Position numbers and translations under genes: made by a program
Assembly: GCA_902465015.1 (NCBI GenBank)
Contig: CABQLK010000022.1
Coordinates: 1 to 32,779 of the forward strand
DNA length: 32,779 nucleotides
Reading direction: 5' to 3'
Source of the DNA: an uncultured Collinsella sp.
GTDB lineage: Bacteria; Actinomycetota; Coriobacteriia; Coriobacteriales; Coriobacteriaceae
In this document: one piece after another, positions 15,410-23,100 of the stretch
How positions within the stretch are numbered: position 1 is the first letter of the stretch
Layout: every line of letters begins with the position of its first letter
Notes under the pieces: generated by a model
What the model saw: the letters and a program-made list of their open reading frames with translations, nothing else
The model's database searches: none
Told to the model about the DNA's origin: nothing

Positions 15410-16515
15410 TTCGCCGTCAACTGATCAATTTCCAAAACCGCAGCGTCGATGTTCGTGTCGGATTGGGTGCGTTCGATGAGCTGTCGCGTATGTTTGCCTC
15501 GGCCGTGGGCAAGCCTAAGCGCGCGATGGTCGTTTGGAACACCGCCACATCCGAGCGTTTTGGTGAAGTCGTCGAGCATGCGCTGGTCGACGCCGGTTTT
15601 GCCGTGTCGCCGCTAGTCCTCGAGGTTTCGCCTGCTGGTGCCACGCTGGCCGATTCTGATGCTATCTTTGGCGCCCTGTCTGCCAACGGCGTTACCTGCG
15701 ACGATCTGGTTGTCGCCGTTGGCGATGCCGCAACCTGCTCGGTTGTTAGCTGGTGCGCCAACCAGTGGTGTGGCCGAACCGAGTGCGCGCTGCTGCCGAC
15801 GACCTTCGACGCCATGCTCACGGTCGCGACGACCATGAAGCCGCTTGTCGCCTCGTCGGCCAATGCGCTTCCCGCTATCGCGTTCCGTCCCGAACCGGGT
15901 TTGGTCGTGTGTGACTTCGATCTTGTTCGCGAGGCGGACCCCGAGGACCTCAAGCTCGGCTATGCGGTACTTGTTGGCACCATGCTTTCGAGCAGCAAGT
16001 CCCGCTGGAATCAGTTTATTGAGACCGTCCCCGAGATTCTCGCGGGCGAGGAGGTCGCGCTCGTCAATGCCGTTCAATGGTCTCAGACTGCTCGCAAGGA
16101 CGTACTGATGGCCACGAACCCGAGCGCCCGCCATGCGCTCGATTTTGGCAAGACGGGGGAGCGTACCTTGCGCGCTTGCTTGGGCGATGCCGCTTCGCAG
16201 GTCCCTGCCTACCAGCTGTTGTCCGAGGGCATGCGCTTTGAGGCGCGCCTAGCACATGACGCCTGCGACTTCGATATCGATTACGTCTTTGAGGTCGATG
16301 ACTGTCTGGAGGACTTTGGTATCGAGGAACTTGCCTTCGATCTGGAGCCTGCCGCATATATCGAGGAGTTCCGCAGACAGCAGTTCGCGCGCTCAAACCG
16401 CAGCATGCTGCCGCTGCCCGCGGCACTCGGCGCAATTCGCCTAACGAACGTTGAGGACGAGGTTCTTGAGCGCCATGCTCACGCCTACTTGGCTTCTCGT
16501 AAAGAACTTCTCTAA
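15406..16515 (+). CDS. aroB: AroB-family (3-dehydroquinate synthase-like) protein lacking the active site
   Basis: The 369-aa sequence follows 3-dehydroquinate synthase end to end: an N-terminal GLGAFDEL, a DDLVVAVGDAATCSVVSWCA stretch in the NAD-binding place, LLPTTFDAML for QVPTTLLAQVDSS, and the C-terminal helical domain. The residues needed for catalysis are gone. GGG-GD becomes VGDAA, and GGKTAVN is absent. The metal-ligand Glu (AEVIKYG) is Ala187. GHTFGHA becomes GKTGERT (Lys249, Arg253), and the HGEAV His is lost. The gene is intact, without frameshift, and keeps the ATGA overlap with aroK, so it looks selected rather than decaying. It may be a regulatory or structural partner; that is inference. 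The symbol is by homology only. Confidence 0.75.
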   Translation: MIRRQLINFQNRSVDVRVGLGAFDELSRMFASAVGKPKRAMVVWNTATSERFGEVVEHALVDAGFAVSPLVLEVSPAGATLADSDAIFGALSANGVTCDDLVVAVGDAATCSVVSWCANQWCGRTECALLPTTFDAMLTVATTMKPLVASSANALPAIAFRPEPGLVVCDFDLVREADPEDLKLGYAVLVGTMLSSSKSRWNQFIETVPEILAGEEVALVNAVQWSQTARKDVLMATNPSARHALDFGKTGERTLRACLGDAASQVPAYQLLSEGMRFEARLAHDACDFDIDYVFEVDDCLEDFGIEELAFDLEPAAYIEEFRRQQFARSNRSMLPLPAALGAIRLTNVEDEVLERHAHAYLASRKELL

Positions 16516-16521
16516 GATTTA

Positions 16522-16550
16522 TTGACTTCCATCGTCTTTCGTATCATGTT
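16522..16550 (+). promoter_or_regulatory. Possible pepQ promoter
   Basis: TTGACT (16522-16527) is a near-perfect -35. The -10 is less certain: CATGTT at 16545-16550 gives a 17-base spacer, while the better-looking TATCAT at 16542-16547 gives only 14. Confidence 0.5.
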
Positions 16551-16552
16551 GA

Positions 16553-16615
16553 GGGGCGGGTTTTCAATCGGTTGCGGATCGCATGCGATTCCGTCGTTCG
16601 GTTGAGACCCGTCCC
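16553..16615 (+). promoter_or_regulatory. Structured 5' leader of pepQ
   Basis: GGGGCGGGT (16553-16561) pairs with ACCCGTCCC (16607-16615) as a 9-bp stem with one G-U. It encloses a second hairpin around CGGATCGCATGCGATTCCG at 16575-16593. No T-tract follows, and the Shine-Dalgarno AAGAAAGG begins 17 bases later. It could be a regulatory leader or a stabiliser; no known riboswitch class was recognised. Confidence 0.4.
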
Positions 16616-16647
16616 GTCTATCTTGAGACAACAAGAAAGGAATCTGC

Positions 16648-17778
16648 ATGTCTGAGTTTGCTGCCGGTCCTGCCGGTCGTATCGAGCGTGTCCGTGCCCT
16701 GATGGCCGAGCGTGGCTACGATGCCATCGTGGTGCGCGACGAGGCCAACCTTCGTTGGCTTACGGGCGTGAAGGGCGTCTTCGACTACACCTTCGAGTTC
16801 CCGCACGCTGCGTTTATTACGGTCGACCAGTGCCTGTTCCACACCGACTCGCGCTACCTCAACAGCTTTGAGGAGAACACGCCCGCCGGCAGCCCCTGGG
16901 TCTACGACATGGACGAGGGTACCATCCCCGGCTGGGTCGCCGGCAAGATTGCGGCTAACAAGTGCCGTGTCTGTGCTGTCGAGGACGATATGCAGATCAA
17001 CTTCTACCAGGGCATTCAGCGCGGCCTGGAGGACCGCTCTGTCGCCTGCATGCTGCCGTTGATGCACGATGACATCCGCAAGATGCGCGCCATCAAGGAC
17101 GCCGAGGAGATCGAGCTCATGCGCCATGCGCAGTCGATCACCGATGCCGCCTTCCAGCACATGCTCGGGTTTATTAAGCCTGGTATGACCGAGAAGCAGG
17201 TTCGCAACGAGCTCGAGAACTTTATGTTCGCCAACGGCGCCGACAGCCTTGCCTTCGGCTCCATCGTGGCGAGCGGTCCCAACACCGCCAACCCGCATGC
17301 CGTGCCGAGCGACCGCGTGATCGAGAAGGGCGACTTTGTCCTCATGGATTACGGCGCGGGCTACTGCGATTATCGCTCCGACATGACACGCACTGTCGTG
17401 ATGGGCGAGCCCACGCAGGAGCAGCGGGACCTGTACGCACTCGTGCGCCGCACGCATGAGGAGTGCGTCGCTGCCATCCATCCGGGCGTCGAGGGCAACG
17501 ACATTTTCAAGCTTTCCAAGAAGATTATCGGCGATGCCGGCTATGGCGATTATTACAACCATGGTCTGGGTCACGGCGTGGGCATCGACATCCATGAGCT
17601 GCCCAACTTCAACCGCAGCAAGAACACCATCGAGGTCGGCTCGGTTATCACCATGGAGCCCGGCGTGTATCTGCCCGGTGTGGGCGGCGTGCGTCTGGAG
17701 GACTACGGCGTGGTCACCGAGAACGGCTACGAGCCCTTCACCAAGACCCCGCACGACCTGCACGTCATCGATTGCTAG
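16648..17778 (+). CDS. pepQ: M24-family Xaa-Pro peptidase
   Basis: A cytoplasmic metallopeptidase of the pita-bread fold that releases residues next to proline. An N-terminal creatinase-like domain (residues 10-140) precedes the M24 domain. The five metal ligands are visible: Asp in VLMDYGAGY, Asp in YRSDMTR, His in NHGLGHGVG, Glu in TMEPGVY and Glu in VRLEDYG. The length of 376 aa is typical of bacterial Xaa-Pro dipeptidase/aminopeptidase proteins, and the two cannot be separated by sequence alone. ATG 16648 has AAGAAAGG upstream. Placement directly before efp is common in Gram-positive bacteria. The gene has its own promoter candidate and a strong terminator. Confidence 0.9.
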   Translation: MSEFAAGPAGRIERVRALMAERGYDAIVVRDEANLRWLTGVKGVFDYTFEFPHAAFITVDQCLFHTDSRYLNSFEENTPAGSPWVYDMDEGTIPGWVAGKIAANKCRVCAVEDDMQINFYQGIQRGLEDRSVACMLPLMHDDIRKMRAIKDAEEIELMRHAQSITDAAFQHMLGFIKPGMTEKQVRNELENFMFANGADSLAFGSIVASGPNTANPHAVPSDRVIEKGDFVLMDYGAGYCDYRSDMTRTVVMGEPTQEQRDLYALVRRTHEECVAAIHPGVEGNDIFKLSKKIIGDAGYGDYYNHGLGHGVGIDIHELPNFNRSKNTIEVGSVITMEPGVYLPGVGGVRLEDYGVVTENGYEPFTKTPHDLHVIDC

Positions 17779-17800
17779 CCCATTTCGATAGATTTTTGGG

Positions 17801-17843
17801 GCGGGGCGTCCGGAGCAATTCGGACGCCCCGCGTTCTCTTTTT
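17801..17843 (+). terminator. Intrinsic terminator of pepQ
   Basis: A 12-bp perfect stem pairs 17801-17812 with 17821-17832 and can be extended inward to a GCAA loop. TTCTCTTTTT follows. Confidence 0.92.
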
Positions 17844-17874
17844 ATGCGCTCGCTGCAGGCGCCGTCTGCAAGTG

Positions 17875-17880
17875 TATAAT
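17875..17880 (+). promoter_or_regulatory. -10 box of the efp-asp23-nusB operon
   Basis: A consensus TATAAT, preceded by TG, lies 58 bases before the efp start. No good -35 is found at 16-18 bases. Confidence 0.6.
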
Positions 17881-17937
17881 TTCTGTCGTATGTAATTTGG
17901 ACGCTTGTGCGTTCTGCCCATAACAAGAAAGGTCGCT

Positions 17938-18501
17938 ATGCCTACCATTTCTACCGCCGACTTCAAGAACGGCCTCGGTCTCCGCATCAAGGACAAGGTC
18001 TACACCATCGTCGAGTTCCAGCATGTCAAGCCGGGCAAGGGCGGCGCGTTTGTGCGCTACAAGACCCGCGACATCAAGAGCGGCCGCGTCGTCGAGAACA
18101 CCTGCAACGCCGGCACCAAGTTCGAGAGCGTCATGCTCACCACCCGTGAGTTCCAGTACCTCTACAACGATGGCACCGACTACATCTTCATGGACAACGA
18201 GTCCTATGAGCAGGTTCCCGTTCCCGAGGACATGGTGGGCGAGAACTCCAAGTGGCTGCGCGAGAACGACATCTGTCAGCTGCTTTTCGCCGACGATGAG
18301 CTCATGGGCGTGACTCCGCCGATGTTCATCGAGACCACCATCGTCCAGACTGACCCGGGCTTTAAGGGCGACACCGTCCAGGGTTCCACCAAGCCGGCCA
18401 CGATCGACACCGGCGCTGTCATCCAGGTCCCCATGTACCTCAACGAGGGCGAGGTCATCAAGGTTGACACCCGCGACGGCAAGTTCGTCTCCCGCGTCTA
18501 G
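17938..18501 (+). CDS. efp: Translation elongation factor P
   Basis: EF-P binds the ribosome between the P and E sites and relieves stalling at polyproline stretches. The 187-aa protein has the three beta-barrel domains of the family: KOW-like N-terminal domain, OB domain with VVENTCNAGTKFE, and the C-terminal signature VDTRDGKFVSRV. The loop residue that is modified in many species is Lys34 in HVKPGKGGAF. The start is ATG 17938 with AAGAAAGG six bases upstream. No lysyl-type modification genes (epmA/epmB) are seen nearby. It leads a run of genes with short gaps through nusB and recN. Confidence 0.97.
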   Translation: MPTISTADFKNGLGLRIKDKVYTIVEFQHVKPGKGGAFVRYKTRDIKSGRVVENTCNAGTKFESVMLTTREFQYLYNDGTDYIFMDNESYEQVPVPEDMVGENSKWLRENDICQLLFADDELMGVTPPMFIETTIVQTDPGFKGDTVQGSTKPATIDTGAVIQVPMYLNEGEVIKVDTRDGKFVSRV

Positions 18502-18525
18502 CAACCAACTCTTCTAGGAGGACTC

Positions 18526-18888
18526 ATGCCCCAGGAAATCAAGATTGACGGCATCGGCATTTCGCCCGATGTTCTGACCGCCATCGTCTCGCGCGCCGTG
18601 TCCGATGTCGAGGGCATCGCCTCCGTTGGCGTCAAGGACCTTGCCACCAACCTTGTCTCCATGATGCTCTCGTCCAAGGCCCCGGCTTCCGAGCCGGCGG
18701 TCGAGGCCGAGGTCGTTGGCGACAAGCTCGCACTCACCGTGCGTGTCGTGGTGTTCTTTGGCTATCCGTTCAAGAAACTCGCCGAGGCCGTTCGCGCCGC
18801 AGTGGTCGCCGCCATCGATGCCCAGGTTGGCGTTGAGGTCGAGCGCGTTGACGTTTGCATCGACGGCCTCGTTTTCCCCAAGGAGTAA
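18526..18888 (+). CDS. Asp23/Gls24 family protein
   Basis: A 120-aa protein of the Asp23/Gls24 envelope stress family. The N-terminal motif GIGISPDVLTAIVSRAVSDVEGI and VGVKDLA are the usual family start. The variable central part is followed by the conserved strand-helix DKLALTVRVVVFFGYPFKKLAEAVRAAVVAAI and the terminal VERVDVCIDGLVFP. In Staphylococcus, Asp23 is membrane-associated through AmaP; no AmaP-like gene is present here. AGGAGG precedes ATG 18526. Located between efp and nusB, it matches the YqhY-type member found in the accBC/nusB neighbourhood in Firmicutes. Confidence 0.9.
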   Translation: MPQEIKIDGIGISPDVLTAIVSRAVSDVEGIASVGVKDLATNLVSMMLSSKAPASEPAVEAEVVGDKLALTVRVVVFFGYPFKKLAEAVRAAVVAAIDAQVGVEVERVDVCIDGLVFPKE

Positions 18889-18891
18889 CCT

Positions 18892-19485
18892 TTGAGCCTT
18901 AAGGTTTATCGCGGGCGTACTCTTGCCCGCAGTCAGGCGCTTCAGCTTCTGTTCCAGGCCGAGGCCACGGACAGCCCGCTCGAGCGCGTCCTCGAGGGTG
19001 ATTTCCTGATCTCGAAGGGTCCCCTCGACCCCTATGCGCTGGAGCTGTGCCGCGGTGCCTATGAGCATATCGACCGCATCGACTGTGCTCTGCGCTCTGT
19101 TGCCAAGAACTGGGATCTTATGCGCATGCCCGGCGCCGACCGCAACCTGCTGCGTATCGCCGTTTACGAGATGCGTTTCCTCACCGACGAGGAGGTCTCT
19201 GACGCCATCGTGATCAACGAGGCCGTCGAGCTTGCCAAGGCTTATGGCACCGACCAGTCCGCGTCGTTCGTCAACGGCGTGCTGGGTAAGATCGCTCGCA
19301 GCGAGGAGCTGCCGGGCGAGGACCTATACCAGGAGCTGCTGGCCGAAGATCGCGCTCGCGAGGAGGCACAGGCTGCCGAGGCTGCCGCAAAGGTTGCGGT
19401 TGCCCAGGCCGAGGCTGGCGTGCTGTCCGAGGACGTGGACGCTGCTGAGGTCGCCGAGGCCGAGACCGGTACCGTCGAGGAGTAG
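18892..19485 (+). CDS. nusB: Transcription antitermination protein NusB
   Basis: NusB with NusE binds boxA RNA and supports rRNA transcription antitermination. The all-helical NusB fold is seen in residues 1-145: RSQALQLLFQAE, DRIDCALRSVAKNWDLMRM, ADRNLLRIAVYEM, VINEAVELAKAYGTDQSASFVNGVLGKIA, the last being the family signature. After it come about 50 residues rich in Ala, Glu and Val that are not part of the fold, so the protein is 197 aa instead of the usual 130-160. The start is TTG 18892 with AAGGAG nine bases upstream and four bases after the asp23 stop. Confidence 0.94.
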   Translation: MSLKVYRGRTLARSQALQLLFQAEATDSPLERVLEGDFLISKGPLDPYALELCRGAYEHIDRIDCALRSVAKNWDLMRMPGADRNLLRIAVYEMRFLTDEEVSDAIVINEAVELAKAYGTDQSASFVNGVLGKIARSEELPGEDLYQELLAEDRAREEAQAAEAAAKVAVAQAEAGVLSEDVDAAEVAEAETGTVEE

Positions 19486-19487
19486 CC

Positions 19488-19727
19488 ATGCCAGAGGGCT
19501 CCGTCCGCAACTTCGACGAGATTTCGGACCGCTTGGACCAGATCATAGCTACCGTTCGCTCTAAGGATACGTCCTTGGAGCGTTCGCTCGATCTGTTTGA
19601 TGAGGCGATTGAGCTGGGCTCCCGTGCGGTCGACATGGTCGACAAGTTTGAGCTGACGCCGCGTGAGGCCGACAAGCTCGAGCAGGAATACGATGAGGAT
19701 GCGGCAAACGAATCCCAGGATAGCTAG
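19488..19727 (+). CDS. xseB: Exodeoxyribonuclease VII small subunit
   Basis: A 79-aa protein with the XseB pattern: FDEISDRLDQIIATVRSKDTSLERSLDLFDEAIELGSR, a helix pair that packs on the large subunit, then an acidic C-terminus. ExoVII degrades single-stranded DNA to oligonucleotides and needs the XseA large subunit. xseA is usually directly upstream but is not in this window; nusB occupies that place. The start ATG is two bases after the nusB stop, so the two are coupled. Confidence 0.88.
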   Translation: MPEGSVRNFDEISDRLDQIIATVRSKDTSLERSLDLFDEAIELGSRAVDMVDKFELTPREADKLEQEYDEDAANESQDS

Positions 19728-19753
19728 GCCGCATCTCCGGATACGAATGGTTG

Positions 19754-20566
19754 ATGGCATTCATGAAACGCGTGCGTCTTGATGACGAACTGATTTCACA
19801 GGGCATCTGCGCCGATCGCGCGGATGCCCTTCGCACTCTTATGGCTGGCTTGGTCTCGAGTGGCGGCGAGCGCTTGACTTCGCCGGGCCTTAAGGTGACC
19901 CCGGGCCTGCCGTTGCACGTGAAGGGGCGCATTCCCTATGTTGGCCGCGGCGGTCTTAAGCTCGAAGGCGCGCTTGATACGTTTGGTATCAATCCGACGG
20001 GCCTTGCCTGTCTGGATGTGGGCTGCTCTACCGGCGGCTTTACCGATTGCCTGCTCAAGCGCGGAGCTGCGACCGTTGTCTCGGTGGACGTTGGTCGCGC
20101 CCAGTTCGATTGGTCGTTACGTCAGGACGATCGCGTGACGCTGCATGAGCGCACAAACGTGACGCAGCTGCCTGAGCTTGGCTATGCCGGCGCCATCGAC
20201 CTGGCTGTGTGTGATGTCTCGTTTACCTGCATCGCGAACATTATCGATGCGGTGCTGGCGTGCCTGGCGCCTACGGGTGCATTCTGCACGCTTGTAAAGC
20301 CGCAGTTTGAGGCTCCGGCGGCGCTGGTGGGTGAGGGCGGCATTGTGACCGATCCCGCCGTGCGCCGCGATACACTCGTTGCGGCAGTTGAACTCTTTGC
20401 TGCCAAGGGGCTGTTCCCGGTCGATGTGTGCGTGTCACCCATTCATGGTGCCAAGGGCAACGTTGAGTTTTTCCTGTACGGCACGAGATTTGACCCCGGC
20501 GACCGCACGCAAGACGAGCTGCAATCCCAGGTATCGGTTTTGAGCGAGAAAGCTGCAACGCTATGA
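19754..20566 (+). CDS. tlyA: TlyA-family 2'-O-rRNA methyltransferase (hemolysin A homologue)
   Basis: TlyA methylates ribose 2'-OH of 16S/23S rRNA in actinobacteria. It comprises an N-terminal S4 domain (RLDDELISQGICADRADALRTLM) and a Rossmann methyltransferase domain: PYVGRGGLKLEGAL, the SAM motif LDVGCSTGGFTDCLLKRGA, VDVGRAQFDW, the CDVSF motif and LVKPQFEA with its catalytic-set Lys. The length is about 270 aa as expected. The start is uncertain: TTG 19751, ATG 19754 and ATG 19763 all lack a good Shine-Dalgarno, and ATG 19763 (MKRVRLDDEL) matches the family N-terminus best. Its TGA overlaps nadK ATG. Confidence 0.92.
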   Translation: MAFMKRVRLDDELISQGICADRADALRTLMAGLVSSGGERLTSPGLKVTPGLPLHVKGRIPYVGRGGLKLEGALDTFGINPTGLACLDVGCSTGGFTDCLLKRGAATVVSVDVGRAQFDWSLRQDDRVTLHERTNVTQLPELGYAGAIDLAVCDVSFTCIANIIDAVLACLAPTGAFCTLVKPQFEAPAALVGEGGIVTDPAVRRDTLVAAVELFAAKGLFPVDVCVSPIHGAKGNVEFFLYGTRFDPGDRTQDELQSQVSVLSEKAATL

Positions 20567-21423
20567 AGGTCTTTCTGGTTCCCAATTACTACAAGCAAGA
20601 GGCGGTCGAGAGCGGCCTGATGCTCGAGCTTTGGCTGACGCGCCAGGGCTATGAGGTCGCATGGGCTGCCGACCAGCGATCGAAGATTCAAAGCACGCCT
20701 GATATTGACGGCTCCGATCTGGTCATTACGCTCGGCGGCGACGGCACGCTGCTGCGCGCTGCCCGCATCCTCAACCATCGCGAGATTCCTATCCTCGGTC
20801 TTTCCTATGGTCACCTGGGCTTTTTAACTGCTGCGAGTCCAGAGGAGCGCGACATTCTGCAGGTCGTGAACGACGCTCTTTCCGGCGAGCTGCACGTGAG
20901 CCGTCGCGCCACTATCGCCGCGGATATCGTGTCCGTGCGCGAAGACGGAACGAAGGATGTCGTGCGCACCTTCGCCCTTAACGACATGGCGCTTACGCGC
21001 GGGCCCCTGTCCGATATGGTCGAGTTCGACATCACGGTGTCGGGCCACCATATCGATCGACTGCGTGGCGACGGCGTGGTCGTGTCCACGGCGACTGGTT
21101 CTACGGGTTACGCACTCAGTGCCGGTGGCCCCATCGTGAGCCCCGACTATACGGGCATGGTCTGCGTACCCATTGCGCCGCACACCATTCAGGCCCGTGC
21201 CTTCTTGACTTCGCCGAGTGATGTCGTCGAGATCTTTATGTCCGAGGATCGCCCGAGCGTTCCGGCAATCGCCATCGACGGACAGTTTATTACCTGCGAT
21301 GGCACCGTTGAGAGCGTGGCTGTGCGTCGCGGCCCTGGAGATGTGCTGCTGCTCGATTACGGCCCCGAGAGCTTCTATAACTCGGTGAGCCGTGTATTCT
21401 ACGGAGTCCGTCATGATCGATGA
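20563..21423 (+). CDS. nadK: NAD kinase
   Basis: Phosphorylates NAD to NADP. The GGDGT motif (LVITLGGDGTLLRAARI) and the second signature STATGSTGYALSAGGPIVSP are present. The usual NxGxLGFL motif appears as LSYGHLGFL, with Ser in place of the conserved Asn. At 286 aa the length is normal. It overlaps tlyA by an ATGA junction and its own stop overlaps recN by 11 bases. The tlyA-nadK-recN order is a conserved actinobacterial and Firmicute arrangement. Confidence 0.95.
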   Translation: MKVFLVPNYYKQEAVESGLMLELWLTRQGYEVAWAADQRSKIQSTPDIDGSDLVITLGGDGTLLRAARILNHREIPILGLSYGHLGFLTAASPEERDILQVVNDALSGELHVSRRATIAADIVSVREDGTKDVVRTFALNDMALTRGPLSDMVEFDITVSGHHIDRLRGDGVVVSTATGSTGYALSAGGPIVSPDYTGMVCVPIAPHTIQARAFLTSPSDVVEIFMSEDRPSVPAIAIDGQFITCDGTVESVAVRRGPGDVLLLDYGPESFYNSVSRVFYGVRHDR

Positions 21424-23041
21424 GCTGCAGGTTTCCAACATTGCACTTATTCGTGAGGCGACGTTGGTTCCGAGCGCGGGCCTAACGGTTCTGACCGGCG
21501 AGACCGGCGCCGGCAAGACTGCGCTGCTCTCGGCCCTCAAGCTTATTTTGGGCGAGCGTGCGGATTCGTCGACGGTGCGCGAGGGCGAGGCGCTGGCGAG
21601 CGTCGAGGCGCGCCTGTTTGACGGGCCGCACGACACGGAAGGCTTCACGGTCCAGCGCAGCCTTTCTGCCGAGGGTCGCAGCCGCGTGAAGATTGACGGC
21701 TGCATCGCCAGTGTGCGCGAGCTTTCGGAGCGTGTTGGCGTGATGATGGATCTGTGCGGCCAGCACGAGCACCAGCGCCTCCTCGACCCGGCGCATCACG
21801 TTGCGATGGTCGATGCCTGGGCAGGGCGCCCGGCACTCGAGGCGCTCGAGCACTACCGTGCTTGCTTTAAAGCCTCGCGCGCGGCTGCCAAGGTGGTTCG
21901 ACGTGTCGAAGAGGCCTCGCGTGCGCAGGGGAGCCGCGTCGAGGAGGCGCGATTTGCCCTCGAGCGCATCGGCGAGGTCGACCCTAAGCCGGGCGAGTAT
22001 GAGGAACTCGAGGAACTGCTGCCGCGTTCCGAACATGCCGAGGTACTGGTTGCCACGGCCAATGATGCCCATGCATCGCTTGCTGCCGAAGGGGGAGCGC
22101 TCGATGCCGTGAACAGCGCCGTGGCAGAGCTTTCCCGAATGGCTACCGTCGATCGCAAACTGGGCGATATTGCCGATGCGCTTTCGGATGCCTGTATCTC
22201 CCTTGAGGATTGCGCGAACGAGCTTCGTGCCTATCGTGATGGCGTCGCCTTCGACCCGCGCGAGCTCGCTCGCATGCGTGAGCGGTATTCCGACCTCAAG
22301 GGCCTGTTGCGTCAGTGGGGTCCCACTATGGACGATGTTTTCGCCATGCGCGATCGCTCGCAAGAACTGCTGTCCCTGGTCGATGATGGCGATGAGCAGA
22401 TCAAAAAGGCGCGTGAGGCACTCGGGAGCGCCGAGCGCGAGTTGTTTGCCGCTGCCAAGGCACTTAAGCGCGCTCGCAATACGGCGGCCCCGCGCTTCTG
22501 CCACGAGGTTGGCCGCCAGATGGCGCGCTTGGAGATGGGTAGTGCCGAGCTCGTCTGGGAGTCGCGTGATCTTCCCCGTGCTGAGTGGACGCCCGTTGGT
22601 CCTTCGAGCTACGAGCTGCTATACCGCAGCGGTGCCGGTTTGACGCCGCGCCCCCTGCGTCGAATTGCGTCGGGCGGCGAGCTCAGCCGCGTCATGTTGG
22701 CGAGTAAAGTAGTTTTGGGTAACGCCGATGGTGTCGATACGCTCGTGTTCGATGAGGTCGATGCCGGTGTTGGCGGCTCTACCGCACGTGCCCTCGCGAG
22801 CGTGCTGGCAGATCTCGCCGCTACGCATCAGGTGATTGTCGTAACCCATTTGGCGCAGGTCGCCGTCATGGCTGATAAGCATTATGTTGTCAGCAAGGAA
22901 CCGGGCGATGTTCCCCAGACGCATTTGGACGAGGTAACCGGCGAAGCGCGTACCGCCGAGGTCGCCCGCATGTTGAGCGGCGATCAATCGGAGGCGAGCT
23001 TGGCGCATGCCAAGCAGATGCTTGAAGAAGCTCGAGGCTAG
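21413..23041 (+). CDS. recN: DNA repair protein RecN
   Basis: An SMC-like ATPase recruited to double-strand breaks. Walker A GETGAGKTALL is near residues 30-40, and the Q-loop block MMDLCGQHEHQRLL follows. A coiled-coil arm rich in Glu, Arg and Leu spans about residues 150-370. The ABC signature RIASGGELSRVMLASKVVL, Walker B TLVFDEVDAGVGG and the His-loop VVTHLAQVAVMAD close the head domain. The length of 542 aa is typical. The start is ATG 21413, with ACGGAG six bases upstream inside the nadK 3' end. It converges with the rpiR-type gene across a shared terminator. Confidence 0.96.
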   Translation: MIDELQVSNIALIREATLVPSAGLTVLTGETGAGKTALLSALKLILGERADSSTVREGEALASVEARLFDGPHDTEGFTVQRSLSAEGRSRVKIDGCIASVRELSERVGVMMDLCGQHEHQRLLDPAHHVAMVDAWAGRPALEALEHYRACFKASRAAAKVVRRVEEASRAQGSRVEEARFALERIGEVDPKPGEYEELEELLPRSEHAEVLVATANDAHASLAAEGGALDAVNSAVAELSRMATVDRKLGDIADALSDACISLEDCANELRAYRDGVAFDPRELARMRERYSDLKGLLRQWGPTMDDVFAMRDRSQELLSLVDDGDEQIKKAREALGSAERELFAAAKALKRARNTAAPRFCHEVGRQMARLEMGSAELVWESRDLPRAEWTPVGPSSYELLYRSGAGLTPRPLRRIASGGELSRVMLASKVVLGNADGVDTLVFDEVDAGVGGSTARALASVLADLAATHQVIVVTHLAQVAVMADKHYVVSKEPGDVPQTHLDEVTGEARTAEVARMLSGDQSEASLAHAKQMLEEARG

Positions 23042-23059
23042 ATCGTATCAGCGGTGTTG

Positions 23060-23092
23060 GTGGGACAAAATAGACTGAATTATTTGTCCCAC
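23060..23092. terminator. Bidirectional terminator between recN and the rpiR-type gene
   Basis: A 10-bp perfect stem, GTGGGACAAA (23060-23069) with TTTGTCCCAC (23083-23092), is flanked by A/T stretches and sits between two convergent genes. TTTTGTCCCAC recurs at 6431-6441, so the arm may be part of a dispersed element. Confidence 0.65.
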
Positions 23093-23100
23093 TACGCGTT

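Noticed and set aside
20563..21423. Loss of NAD kinase function through Ser in the NxGxLGFL motif
   Set aside because: All other signatures, including GGDGT and the STATGSTGY loop, are intact; a single conservative change does not support loss of function.
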